NCBI GenBank assembly: GCA_022709485.1
Contig: JAKLIS010000054.1
Location: 1 to 8,032 of the forward strand
Source: Elusimicrobiota bacterium
GTDB lineage: Bacteria > Elusimicrobiota > Elusimicrobia > F11
Direction: 5' to 3'
Length of the DNA: 8,032 nt
The position numbers and the translations under genes are program-made. The notes under the pieces are model-generated. The model did not search any database, was not told the origin of the DNA, and saw nothing but the letters and a program-made list of their open reading frames with translations. Positions 1-8,032 of this stretch are shown piece by piece. Each line of letters starts with the position of its first letter. Position 1 is the first letter of the stretch.

Positions 1-84
1 GAAGGGAAGCGTCATTCCCGCGAAGGGAAGCGTCATTCCCGCGAAGGGAAGCGTCATTCCCGCGAAGGGAAGCGTCATTCCCGC
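1..84. repeat. Tandem array of a 21-bp unit, four perfect copies
   Basis: The unit begins GAAGGGAAGCGTCATTCCCG and ends with one further C. It is repeated without mismatch at 1-21, 22-42, 43-63 and 64-84. Each unit contains the short inverted pair GGGAA/TTCCC. The half CGTCATTCCCGCGAA is shared with the larger palindromic element that starts at 73, so the array looks like repeated expansion of a truncated half of that element. The array begins at the first base of the window, so more copies may lie upstream. There are no unique spacers, which excludes a CRISPR array. No coding function is apparent. Confidence 0.95.
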
Positions 85-162
85 GAAAGCGGGAATCCAG
101 GCCTTAAACCAATTTTCGACGAAAGGCTGAAAAACTGGATTCCCGCTTTCGCGGGAATGACG
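73..162. repeat. Inverted pair of dRS3-like palindromic repeats (REPIN/MITE-like)
   Basis: A 28-bp arm at 73-100 is exactly the reverse complement of 135-162, and the two are separated by 34 bp. Each arm carries its own perfect palindrome. The one at 77-96 is ATTCCCGC, loop GAAA, GCGGGAAT, and the one at 139-158 has loop TTTC. Both fit the pattern ATTCCC-N8-GGGAAT known from the Neisseria dRS3 repeat, and similar elements are common between genes in other bacteria. Two inverted palindromic repeats around a short centre resemble a REPIN or a non-autonomous miniature element. Mobility is an inference, because no transposase is present in the window. The structure could also form a stable RNA or cruciform hairpin. 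Confidence 0.85.
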
Positions 163-200
163 GACATTGCAGGCTTTCGCGGGAATGACGGACATTGCAG
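145..200. repeat. Perfect 28-bp tandem duplication
   Basis: The segment at 145-172 starts GCTTTCGCGGGAATGACGG and ends ACATTGCAG. It is repeated exactly at 173-200. A degenerate third start follows at about 201-212 (ATGCAATGACGG). The first copy overlaps the right arm of the inverted palindromic pair, so the duplication copied half of that arm plus 10 bp of flank. It places repeat DNA within 40 bp of the ligA start codon. Confidence 0.9.
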
Positions 201-230
201 ATGCAATGACGGGCTATGCCAGCGAGATAA

Positions 231-2249
<2,019 letters not shown>

Positions 2250-2259
2250 CGTTCTTCCT

Positions 2260-3828
2260 ATGACGAAAAAAACAATGAAAATAATCAATCGCGCATTATT
2301 GTCCGTTACCGATAAAACTGGCATTGTCGATCTCGCCCATCGCCTGACCGAATTGGGGGCAGAAGTAATTTCTACAGGGGGAACGGCCGCCACTCTTCGA
2401 CAAGCCGAAATATCCGTCACTGAAGTCTCCCAAGTCACCGGTTTCCCAGAAATTCTGGATGGCCGGGTGAAGACCCTTCACCCCAAAGTCTTCGGGGGGC
2501 TTTTGGGTTTGCCTGAGAAACCGGAACACAAGAGCGCGATGGAAGAACACGGCATCGCTCCCTTCGAATTGGTGGCTGTCAATCTTTACCCTTTTGAAAA
2601 AGTCATCGGCACAAAATCCTTAACTGATGAAGAACTCATTGAGTATGTGGACATCGGAGGCGTCGCTCTTCTGCGAGCCGCCGCCAAAAATTATAAGAAC
2701 GTTCTGGTGGTCTGCGACCCGGCTGATTACGGAAAAGTGCTCGAAGAAATTCAAAACCCCCTGGGCGTCTCTGATAAACTTAAACAATATTTGGCCGTTA
2801 AGGCCTACGCTCACACCGCGCATTATGACGCCGTCATCAGCTCCCATTTAAAAGCCCGCTGGAACATTCAGGAAAAATTCCCCGAAGAAGCTACCATTCC
2901 TCTTCGAAAGCTGAGAACCTTGAGATACGGGGAAAACCCACATCAAGAAGCGGCTCTATACAAAGAATCGGGCACCCCCTCCTGGGGGGTTGTTTCCGCC
3001 AATATACTTCAAGGGAAAGAAATTTCCTTCAATAATTTTTTGGACTGTGAAGCGGCCTGGCAGGTGGTGATGGGCTTTACCGATCCCGCCTGCGTCATCG
3101 TAAAACACAATAATCCCTGCGGGGTGGCCACCGGAACGAGTCCCGCGGAAGCCTTCCGCTGGGCTCTTATGTGCGACCCGGTGAGCGCTTTCGGCGGCAT
3201 TGTGGGCTTTAACCGCGCCGTGGACAAAGAAACAGCCGAAGAGCTTTCCAAATTATTTCTCGAATGTGTCATCGCACCGGCCTTCCACCCGGAAGCCAAG
3301 GAAATTTTAAAGGCCAAGAAAAACCTCAGACTATTGGAACAACCGGCCGGACTCACCCTTCCTTACGAATTGGACGTCCGCCGAATATCGGGCGGATATC
3401 TTCTCCAAGATGTGGATAAACCCCCGGTTCCGGAACTTAAGATTGTAACCAAACGGGTTCCTTCCGAGATTGAAAAAACGGCCCTCGATTTTGCTTGGCG
3501 AGTAGTCAAACATGTTAAATCCAACGCCATTGTTTTGGCGCGCGGACGACAAACGGTGGGTATTGGCGCCGGACAAATGTCCCGCATTGATTCCATCAAA
3601 ATTGCATCCATCAAAATGAATCAAGCCAAACTCAACGTCGGGGAATCTTTGGTCATGGCCTCCGACGCGTTCTTTCCATTTAGAGACGTGGTGGATGAAG
3701 CGGCCAAAATTGGCGTTCAAGCCATTGTTCAACCGGGAGGTTCCTTGCGGGACAATGAATCCATACAAGCCGCCGATGAACATAATATCGCCATGATCTT
3801 TACCGGCATTCGTCATTTCCGGCATTAA
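2260..3828 (+). CDS. purH: Bifunctional AICAR formyltransferase / IMP cyclohydrolase PurH
   Basis: PurH carries out the last two steps of de novo purine synthesis: formylation of AICAR by 10-formyl-tetrahydrofolate, then ring closure to IMP. The 522-residue length is normal. The N-terminal MGS-like cyclohydrolase domain (about 8-150) shows LLSVTDKTG, STGGT (38-42), DGRVKTLHPK (67-76) and RAAAKN (139-144). The transformylase domain shows RYGENPHQ (222-229), the catalytic-type KHNNPCG (K282, H283), SAFGG (309-313), DAFFPFRD (469-476) and QPGGS (491-495), and ends in GIRHFRH. No domain is broken. The start is uncertain between ATG 2260 and ATG 2275: the homologous region begins just after the second, and neither has a Shine-Dalgarno sequence. 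The 10-bp gap after ligA suggests translation by reinitiation or coupling. No other pur gene lies in the window. Confidence 0.97.
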   Translation: MTKKTMKIINRALLSVTDKTGIVDLAHRLTELGAEVISTGGTAATLRQAEISVTEVSQVTGFPEILDGRVKTLHPKVFGGLLGLPEKPEHKSAMEEHGIAPFELVAVNLYPFEKVIGTKSLTDEELIEYVDIGGVALLRAAAKNYKNVLVVCDPADYGKVLEEIQNPLGVSDKLKQYLAVKAYAHTAHYDAVISSHLKARWNIQEKFPEEATIPLRKLRTLRYGENPHQEAALYKESGTPSWGVVSANILQGKEISFNNFLDCEAAWQVVMGFTDPACVIVKHNNPCGVATGTSPAEAFRWALMCDPVSAFGGIVGFNRAVDKETAEELSKLFLECVIAPAFHPEAKEILKAKKNLRLLEQPAGLTLPYELDVRRISGGYLLQDVDKPPVPELKIVTKRVPSEIEKTALDFAWRVVKHVKSNAIVLARGRQTVGIGAGQMSRIDSIKIASIKMNQAKLNVGESLVMASDAFFPFRDVVDEAAKIGVQAIVQPGGSLRDNESIQAADEHNIAMIFTGIRHFRH

Positions 3829-3847
3829 TTTTCCTTCCCCGAATTTT

Positions 3848-6505
3848 ATGAGCCAAAAAGATCTGAGAAAACTTTTTCTTGAGTATTTCAAAAAGAACGG
3901 CCACACAGTCGTCCCCTCGGATTCTCTTATTCCCTCAAGCGATCCCACGCTTTTATTCACATCGGCGGGCATGGTGCAATTCAAATCCCATTTTCTTCAG
4001 CAAATCCCGCTCACCTTCACTCGCGCGGCGTCCAGCCAGAGATGCCTGCGGACGACCGATATAGAAAAGGTGGGCGTTACTCCCCGCCACTTAACTTTCT
4101 TTGAGATGTTGGGAAATTTTTCCTTCGGCGATTATTTCAAAAAAGACGCCATTGCCTGGGGATGGGAATTTTTAACCAAAGAAGTGGGTCTCCCGGCTGA
4201 AAGGCTTTGGGTCACGGTATATAAAGATGATGATGAAACTTTTGATATTTGGAAAAAAATCGTCCCGGAAACAAAAATTAAACGGATGGGGGATGAAACC
4301 AATTTTTGGAATATGGGCCCCACGGGTCCCTGCGGCCCCTGCTCCGAAATTTTCTGGGATTTTAAAAACGGACCTTCCAAAGGGCCCGATGAAACTGATC
4401 GCTGGATGGAGGTTTGGAACTTGGTGTTTACTCAATTTGACCGCCAGCCCGACGGGAAACTAAATCCCCTTCCCAAAAAAAATATTGACACCGGAATGGG
4501 GCTTGAGCGCTTGACGTCAGTGGTCGAGGGCGTAGGAACCAATTTTGATACTTCTCTTTTTAAGCCTCTCATCAGTTTCGCGGAACAGTCTTGCGGCCAA
4601 AAATACGGGCCCGACAAAAGGATCAACACGTCGCTGCGCGTCATCGCGGATCATCTGCGCGCCATCACCTTCCTGGTCTTTGACGGCATTCTTCCGTCGA
4701 ACGAAGGTCGTGGATACGTTCTCCGACGGCTTCTTCGCCGGGCTTTAAGGCAAGGGTCCCAATTCGGCTTAAACCAACCTTTCCTTTTCAAGGGCGTTCC
4801 CATTATGACCGATTTAATGAAAGACACCGCTCAAGATTTGGTGGACCGCCGCGAAAGCATCGCCGTCATCATTAAACAGGAAGAGGAAAGATTTTTAGAC
4901 ACCATTGCTTCAGGATCTGAACGTCTGAACGATCTGATTGACAAAACCAAAGCCGCCAAAGGACGCCGCATTCCCGGGTATGATGTCTTCAGACTATATG
5001 ATACTTATGGCTTCCCGCCCGAACTCACCAAAGAAATCCTTGCGGAATCCGGCCTCACTTACGATGAGAAGGAATTTGACAAAGCCAAAGACGAAGCACA
5101 AAAGCTGGCCCGGGAAGGATGGAAAGGGTCGGGCGCCAAAGACGTCACCTTGTATAAAGAGATTTTGAAAAAAACAGGCGTTTCACACTTCACGGGATAT
5201 GAAACCCTCCACAACACCTCAGTCATCAAAGAAATAGTTAAAGATGGAAAAAGTGTTTCCGAACTTAAACCGGGGGAAACCGGAGAAATTATCACTGCCG
5301 AAACATCGTTTTACCCGGAAGGCGGCGGTCAAGTGGGGGATATCGGGCTCATTAAATCCAAGGAAGAAGAAATATTGGCTATCGTCACAGACACCCAAAA
5401 ACCCGTTAACGATTTGGTTGTCCATATTGTTGAAGCCAAGAAAAATTTAAAGGTGGGAGAAACGATCACGCTGGAAGTGGCCAAAGACACGCGAGAAGCC
5501 ACCATGCGCCACCACACCGCCACTCACCTTCTCCATGCCGCTTTGAGATCTGTTTTGGGCAAATCAGCCACTCAAGCGGGTTCTCTGGTTAATCCCGAGA
5601 AATTGCGATTTGACTTCGCCTACAACAAAGCTTTAACCCCGCAGCAAATTTTGGAAATTGAAAATATCGTGAACACGGCCGTCTTAAAAAATATGAAAGT
5701 GACGCCGGTGGTCACCACGCCGGACGTCGCCCGCAAGATGGGCACCATGGCCTTGTTCGGAGAAAAATATGGGGACAAAGTTCGCTGCCTCATTATTTCC
5801 GAAGTGAGTCCCGAAGATCCCACCGCCGCCTTTAGTCTTGAACTTTGCGGGGGAACGCATTGCCACGCGTCGGGGGATATTGGCGCGTTCAAAATTTTAA
5901 GCGATGAATCTGTGGCCGCGGGCGTTCGCCGCATTGAAGCGGTGGCCGGTCTCAAAGCCATCGCCCACTTTCGGGAGGTTGAAAAAAACCTTTTGAACGC
6001 GGCGGAAATTCTTAAGTCGGCTCCCGCCGACACGCCGGGCCGGATTCAAAAACTTCTGGATAACCAGAAAAAAATGGAGCAGGAAATTTCTCAACTCAAA
6101 TTAAAAATGGCCCAAGGCGGGGGAACCGCCGGGAGCGCGGCCGCCTCTGACATTCAAACCGTCAACGGGGTTCAACTCATGATAAAAGTGGTGGATGGTC
6201 TGGGCCCCAATGATCTGCGGACCTTGGCGGACCGTTTAAAACAACAAATTAAATCCGGCGTGATTTTTGTGGCGTCCACCCTCGTGGATGAAGGCCGGGA
6301 AAAAGTATCTTTTGTTTTTGCGCTCACACCGGATGTGATTGCAAAAGGACTCAGCGCCGGCGCCTTAGCCAAAACCGTGGCAACCGAGATCGGGGGGTCC
6401 GGCGGCGGACGTCCGGATTTCGCTCAAGGGGGCGGCACCAGCAAAAACAAACTGCAAAGTGTTCTCGGAAAAATTCCTGGTTTTCTAAAAATTCCCATTT
6501 CCTAG
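3848..6505 (+). CDS. alaS: Alanyl-tRNA synthetase AlaS
   Basis: AlaS attaches alanine to tRNA-Ala with ATP in the cytoplasm and hydrolyses mischarged Ser- or Gly-tRNA. At 885 residues it is full length. The class II catalytic core shows GHTVVPSDSLIP (18-29), DPTLLFTSAGM (32-42), the motif 2 region around RHLTFFEMLGNFSFGDYFK (80-98), GPTGPCGPCSE (157-167) and DTGMGLERL (214-222). The tRNA-recognition region follows (DGILPSNEGRGYVLRR, 279-294). The editing domain has the four metal-site residues H556, H560, C667 and H671, within HTATHLLH and CGGTH. A short coiled coil (about 733-755) leads to the C-Ala/DHHA1 domain, with GGSGGGRPDFAQGG near 849-862. The segment before motif 2 is the short RTTDIEKVG form, without the GGKHND insert seen in E. 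coli. It starts 19 bp after purH, behind a pyrimidine-rich stretch with no Shine-Dalgarno sequence, so translation is probably coupled. Confidence 0.97.
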   Translation: MSQKDLRKLFLEYFKKNGHTVVPSDSLIPSSDPTLLFTSAGMVQFKSHFLQQIPLTFTRAASSQRCLRTTDIEKVGVTPRHLTFFEMLGNFSFGDYFKKDAIAWGWEFLTKEVGLPAERLWVTVYKDDDETFDIWKKIVPETKIKRMGDETNFWNMGPTGPCGPCSEIFWDFKNGPSKGPDETDRWMEVWNLVFTQFDRQPDGKLNPLPKKNIDTGMGLERLTSVVEGVGTNFDTSLFKPLISFAEQSCGQKYGPDKRINTSLRVIADHLRAITFLVFDGILPSNEGRGYVLRRLLRRALRQGSQFGLNQPFLFKGVPIMTDLMKDTAQDLVDRRESIAVIIKQEEERFLDTIASGSERLNDLIDKTKAAKGRRIPGYDVFRLYDTYGFPPELTKEILAESGLTYDEKEFDKAKDEAQKLAREGWKGSGAKDVTLYKEILKKTGVSHFTGYETLHNTSVIKEIVKDGKSVSELKPGETGEIITAETSFYPEGGGQVGDIGLIKSKEEEILAIVTDTQKPVNDLVVHIVEAKKNLKVGETITLEVAKDTREATMRHHTATHLLHAALRSVLGKSATQAGSLVNPEKLRFDFAYNKALTPQQILEIENIVNTAVLKNMKVTPVVTTPDVARKMGTMALFGEKYGDKVRCLIISEVSPEDPTAAFSLELCGGTHCHASGDIGAFKILSDESVAAGVRRIEAVAGLKAIAHFREVEKNLLNAAEILKSAPADTPGRIQKLLDNQKKMEQEISQLKLKMAQGGGTAGSAAASDIQTVNGVQLMIKVVDGLGPNDLRTLADRLKQQIKSGVIFVASTLVDEGREKVSFVFALTPDVIAKGLSAGALAKTVATEIGGSGGGRPDFAQGGGTSKNKLQSVLGKIPGFLKIPIS

Positions 6506-6526
6506 TATCAACCAAGGAAATGTCAT

Positions 6527-6555
6527 TTGACCCCCCAGTGTCGAATCTTTATAAT
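6527..6555 (+). promoter_or_regulatory. Predicted sigma70-type promoter for hppA
   Basis: A -35 box TTGACC at 6527-6532 and a perfect -10 box TATAAT at 6550-6555 are separated by exactly 17 bp. Transcription would begin near 6562, giving a leader of about 100 nt before the hppA ATG. No convincing rho-independent terminator separates the alaS stop from this promoter, so read-through from the upstream genes may add to expression. The prediction rests on sequence alone. Confidence 0.75.
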
Positions 6556-6650
6556 CGGGGCCATTCCTCGAAACAACAAGCAGCCAACGCTAGCCTGCTA
6601 AGAAGTCCCAAGGAATCCAGCTTTTATCTATATTCATTCATAATCATAAT

Positions 6651-6656
6651 AGGAGA
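6651..6656 (+). promoter_or_regulatory. Ribosome binding site of hppA
   Basis: AGGAGA lies 9 nt before the ATG at 6666. It is the only strong Shine-Dalgarno match before any gene in the window. It supports the upstream start of hppA, and so its long N-terminal extension, over internal ATG codons. Confidence 0.85.
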
Positions 6657-6665
6657 ACTATTCAC

Positions 6666-8032
6666 ATGAAAAGACGCATATCAACCAAGTTCCTGTGGCT
6701 GTTCGCCCTCGCCTGCCTGGGGGGAATGTTTTTCTTGCAGCTACAAGGGGCCGACGAGACTCAAAGTCCCGCAGCCGTCACCACCACACAAAATGAAACC
6801 GCCCTGGATATGAACAATGCCGCAACCGGTGCCGGTCAAGCGGTGGTCGAGGCGATGGAAGGGGAACAAGATCGCAAAATCGTTTTATGGGAACCCCTCT
6901 TCGGATCAAAATTCGCGAAGTACGAAAAAATCGCCTTGGTGGCGAACGTTTTCATCGCTCTGGCGGGACTCCTGTATGCCCTTATTTTGATAAAGCAGGT
7001 GGTAAAAGCCGACAAAGGGACTCCCAAAATGCAGGAAATCGCTCACGCGGTTCGGGAAGGGGCCAACGCTTATCTCTATCGGCAATTCCGCGTGGTTGGA
7101 ATTCTTATCGCTATTATCACCATCGGGCTTTTTGTCTCCGCCAAGGTTGTGGGCGTGCCGGAAGCTATTGCATGGGGCCGTGCCATCGCGTTTTTGGTCG
7201 GATCCATTTTTTCCGCCATGGTGGGTTTTTTCGGAATGCGGTTGGCCACTTTGGGAAATCTTCGCGTGGCCTCTGCCGCTCGCGACAGTTTTGGAAAAGC
7301 GCTTCAGCTCGGATATCGAACAGGGACTGTTACAGGGATGTTGACGGACGGCCTGGGACTTTTGGGCGGCTCCATCATCTTCTTAATTTTTGGCGAACAC
7401 GCGTATGAGGCTCTCCTCGGTTTCGGATTCGGCGGAACGCTTCTCGCTCTTTTCATGCGGGTGGGCGGCGGAATTTACACGAAAGCCGCCGACGTCGGCG
7501 CCGACTTGGTCGGAAAATTGGAAAAAGGAATTCCGGAAGACGATCCCCGGAATGCCGCCACCATTGCCGATAACGTCGGCGACAACGTGGGCGATTGCGC
7601 CGGAATGGCCGCTGACATTTTCGAAAGTTATGAAGTGACCATTGTGGCGGCCATGATTTTGGGTATCGCCAGTTTTGGCCACAAGGGCGTTATTTTTCCG
7701 CTTCTGGTCCGAGCCATCGGCGTTATTGCCAGTATCATCAGCACCTACAGCGTGCGAGCGGGGGAAAAGGGAAGCGTGGCGGAAGCCATGGGAAGCGTGA
7801 ACCGCGGGTTTGTGATTGGATCTGTTATCAGCATCGTGGGATTTGTGGTTCTCGGATTTTTCTATCTCCGATTTGACGCCGCCTACCTGGCCAGCTATCC
7901 GCAGGCGTTAGCCGGATTCCCAAAAGGGATTGAAGGGCTTCCCTGGATATTTAATTTTGGAATTCCGGGCCTTGATATGCGGGCGGCATGGACGTGCCTT
8001 ATCGGCATTGTCTTGGCCGTTGCGCTCAATAA
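6666..8032 (+). CDS. hppA: Membrane-bound ion-pumping pyrophosphatase HppA, 3' end outside window
   Basis: This integral membrane pump hydrolyses pyrophosphate and moves H+ (or Na+) out of the cytoplasm. The frame is open from the ATG for 455 codons to the window end, roughly the first 60% of a typical protein. The family core begins near residue 87, with GTPKMQEI (118-125) and REGANAYLYRQFR (130-142). The pyrophosphate/Mg site is intact: R265, K273, D276, D280, K284, E286, PEDDPRN (290-296) and D302, D306, D310 in the DNVGDNVGD stretch. Several hydrophobic helices are visible (about 87-110, 143-158, 170-190, 222-242, 311-337, 341-362, 382-401). GDCAGMAADIFESYEVT resembles K+-independent proton pumps, but the diagnostic C-terminal site lies outside the window. 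Before the core is an unusual extension of about 85 residues: KRR, a hydrophobic segment (about 9-26), then a hydrophilic linker. The gene has its own promoter and ribosome binding site. Confidence 0.95.
   Translation, partial: MKRRISTKFLWLFALACLGGMFFLQLQGADETQSPAAVTTTQNETALDMNNAATGAGQAVVEAMEGEQDRKIVLWEPLFGSKFAKYEKIALVANVFIALAGLLYALILIKQVVKADKGTPKMQEIAHAVREGANAYLYRQFRVVGILIAIITIGLFVSAKVVGVPEAIAWGRAIAFLVGSIFSAMVGFFGMRLATLGNLRVASAARDSFGKALQLGYRTGTVTGMLTDGLGLLGGSIIFLIFGEHAYEALLGFGFGGTLLALFMRVGGGIYTKAADVGADLVGKLEKGIPEDDPRNAATIADNVGDNVGDCAGMAADIFESYEVTIVAAMILGIASFGHKGVIFPLLVRAIGVIASIISTYSVRAGEKGSVAEAMGSVNRGFVIGSVISIVGFVVLGFFYLRFDAAYLASYPQALAGFPKGIEGLPWIFNFGIPGLDMRAAWTCLIGIVLAVALN

Noticed and set aside
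1..84. CRISPR array
   Set aside because: The 21-bp units are directly adjacent and identical, with no unique spacers and no cas genes nearby.
3331..3984. 217-codon open frame on the minus strand
   Set aside because: It overlaps the conserved 3' end of purH and the start of alaS in antisense, and its translation shows no recognisable domain.
5620..6033. 137-codon open frame on the minus strand
   Set aside because: It lies wholly antisense to the AlaS editing domain, where the + strand frame has all its metal-site residues.
6506..6530. Rho-independent terminator after alaS
   Set aside because: No GC-rich hairpin followed by a T run is visible between the alaS stop and the hppA promoter.
6563..6616. 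Nested leader hairpin before hppA (ATTCCT/AGGAAT outside, AGCAG/CTGCT inside)
   Set aside because: The stems are only 5-6 bp with large loops and no match to a riboswitch I recognise, so chance pairing is likely.
6887..7408. 173-codon open frame on the plus strand
   Set aside because: It is an out-of-frame shadow of hppA. The hppA frame is continuous from 6666 to the window end and carries the family motifs.

Overview
The window looks like an ordinary chromosomal stretch from a bacterium, probably uncultured, with roughly half G+C. It holds four housekeeping genes, all on the + strand: ligA, purH, alaS and the start of hppA. Three features suggest a free-living bacterium but do not fix the phylum: an NAD-dependent ligase, a membrane pyrophosphatase of the actinobacterial/proteobacterial proton-pumping type, and dRS3-like ATTCCC-N8-GGGAAT repeats. 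Elusimicrobiota, Omnitrophota or a deltaproteobacterial-type lineage are possible, but this is a guess from general appearance.

Layout. Positions 1-239 carry no gene and are almost entirely repeats. They contain four perfect copies of a 21-bp tandem unit, then two inverted copies of a palindromic ATTCCCGC-GAAA-GCGGGAAT element around a 34-bp centre, then a perfect 28-bp tandem duplication. Next come ligA (240-2249), purH (2260-3828) and alaS (3848-6505), separated by only 10 and 19 bp. They are probably one transcription unit. None of the three has a clear Shine-Dalgarno sequence. A 160-bp gap (6506-6665) holds a near-consensus sigma70-type promoter (TTGACC, 17-bp spacer, TATAAT) and an AGGAGA ribosome binding site for hppA. 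hppA runs off the end of the window after 455 codons.

Roles. LigA seals nicks in DNA replication and repair. PurH catalyses the last two steps of IMP synthesis and AlaS charges tRNA-Ala. HppA uses pyrophosphate, which is released by both the ligase-adenylation and the aminoacylation classes of reaction, to pump ions across the membrane. A link between HppA and its neighbours is only suggestive, because hppA has its own promoter.

No undescribed multi-gene system is visible. The points most worth a second look are the REPIN/MITE-like repeat cluster upstream of ligA, an unusual N-terminal extension with a signal-peptide-like segment on HppA, and two substitutions at normally conserved active-site positions in LigA.
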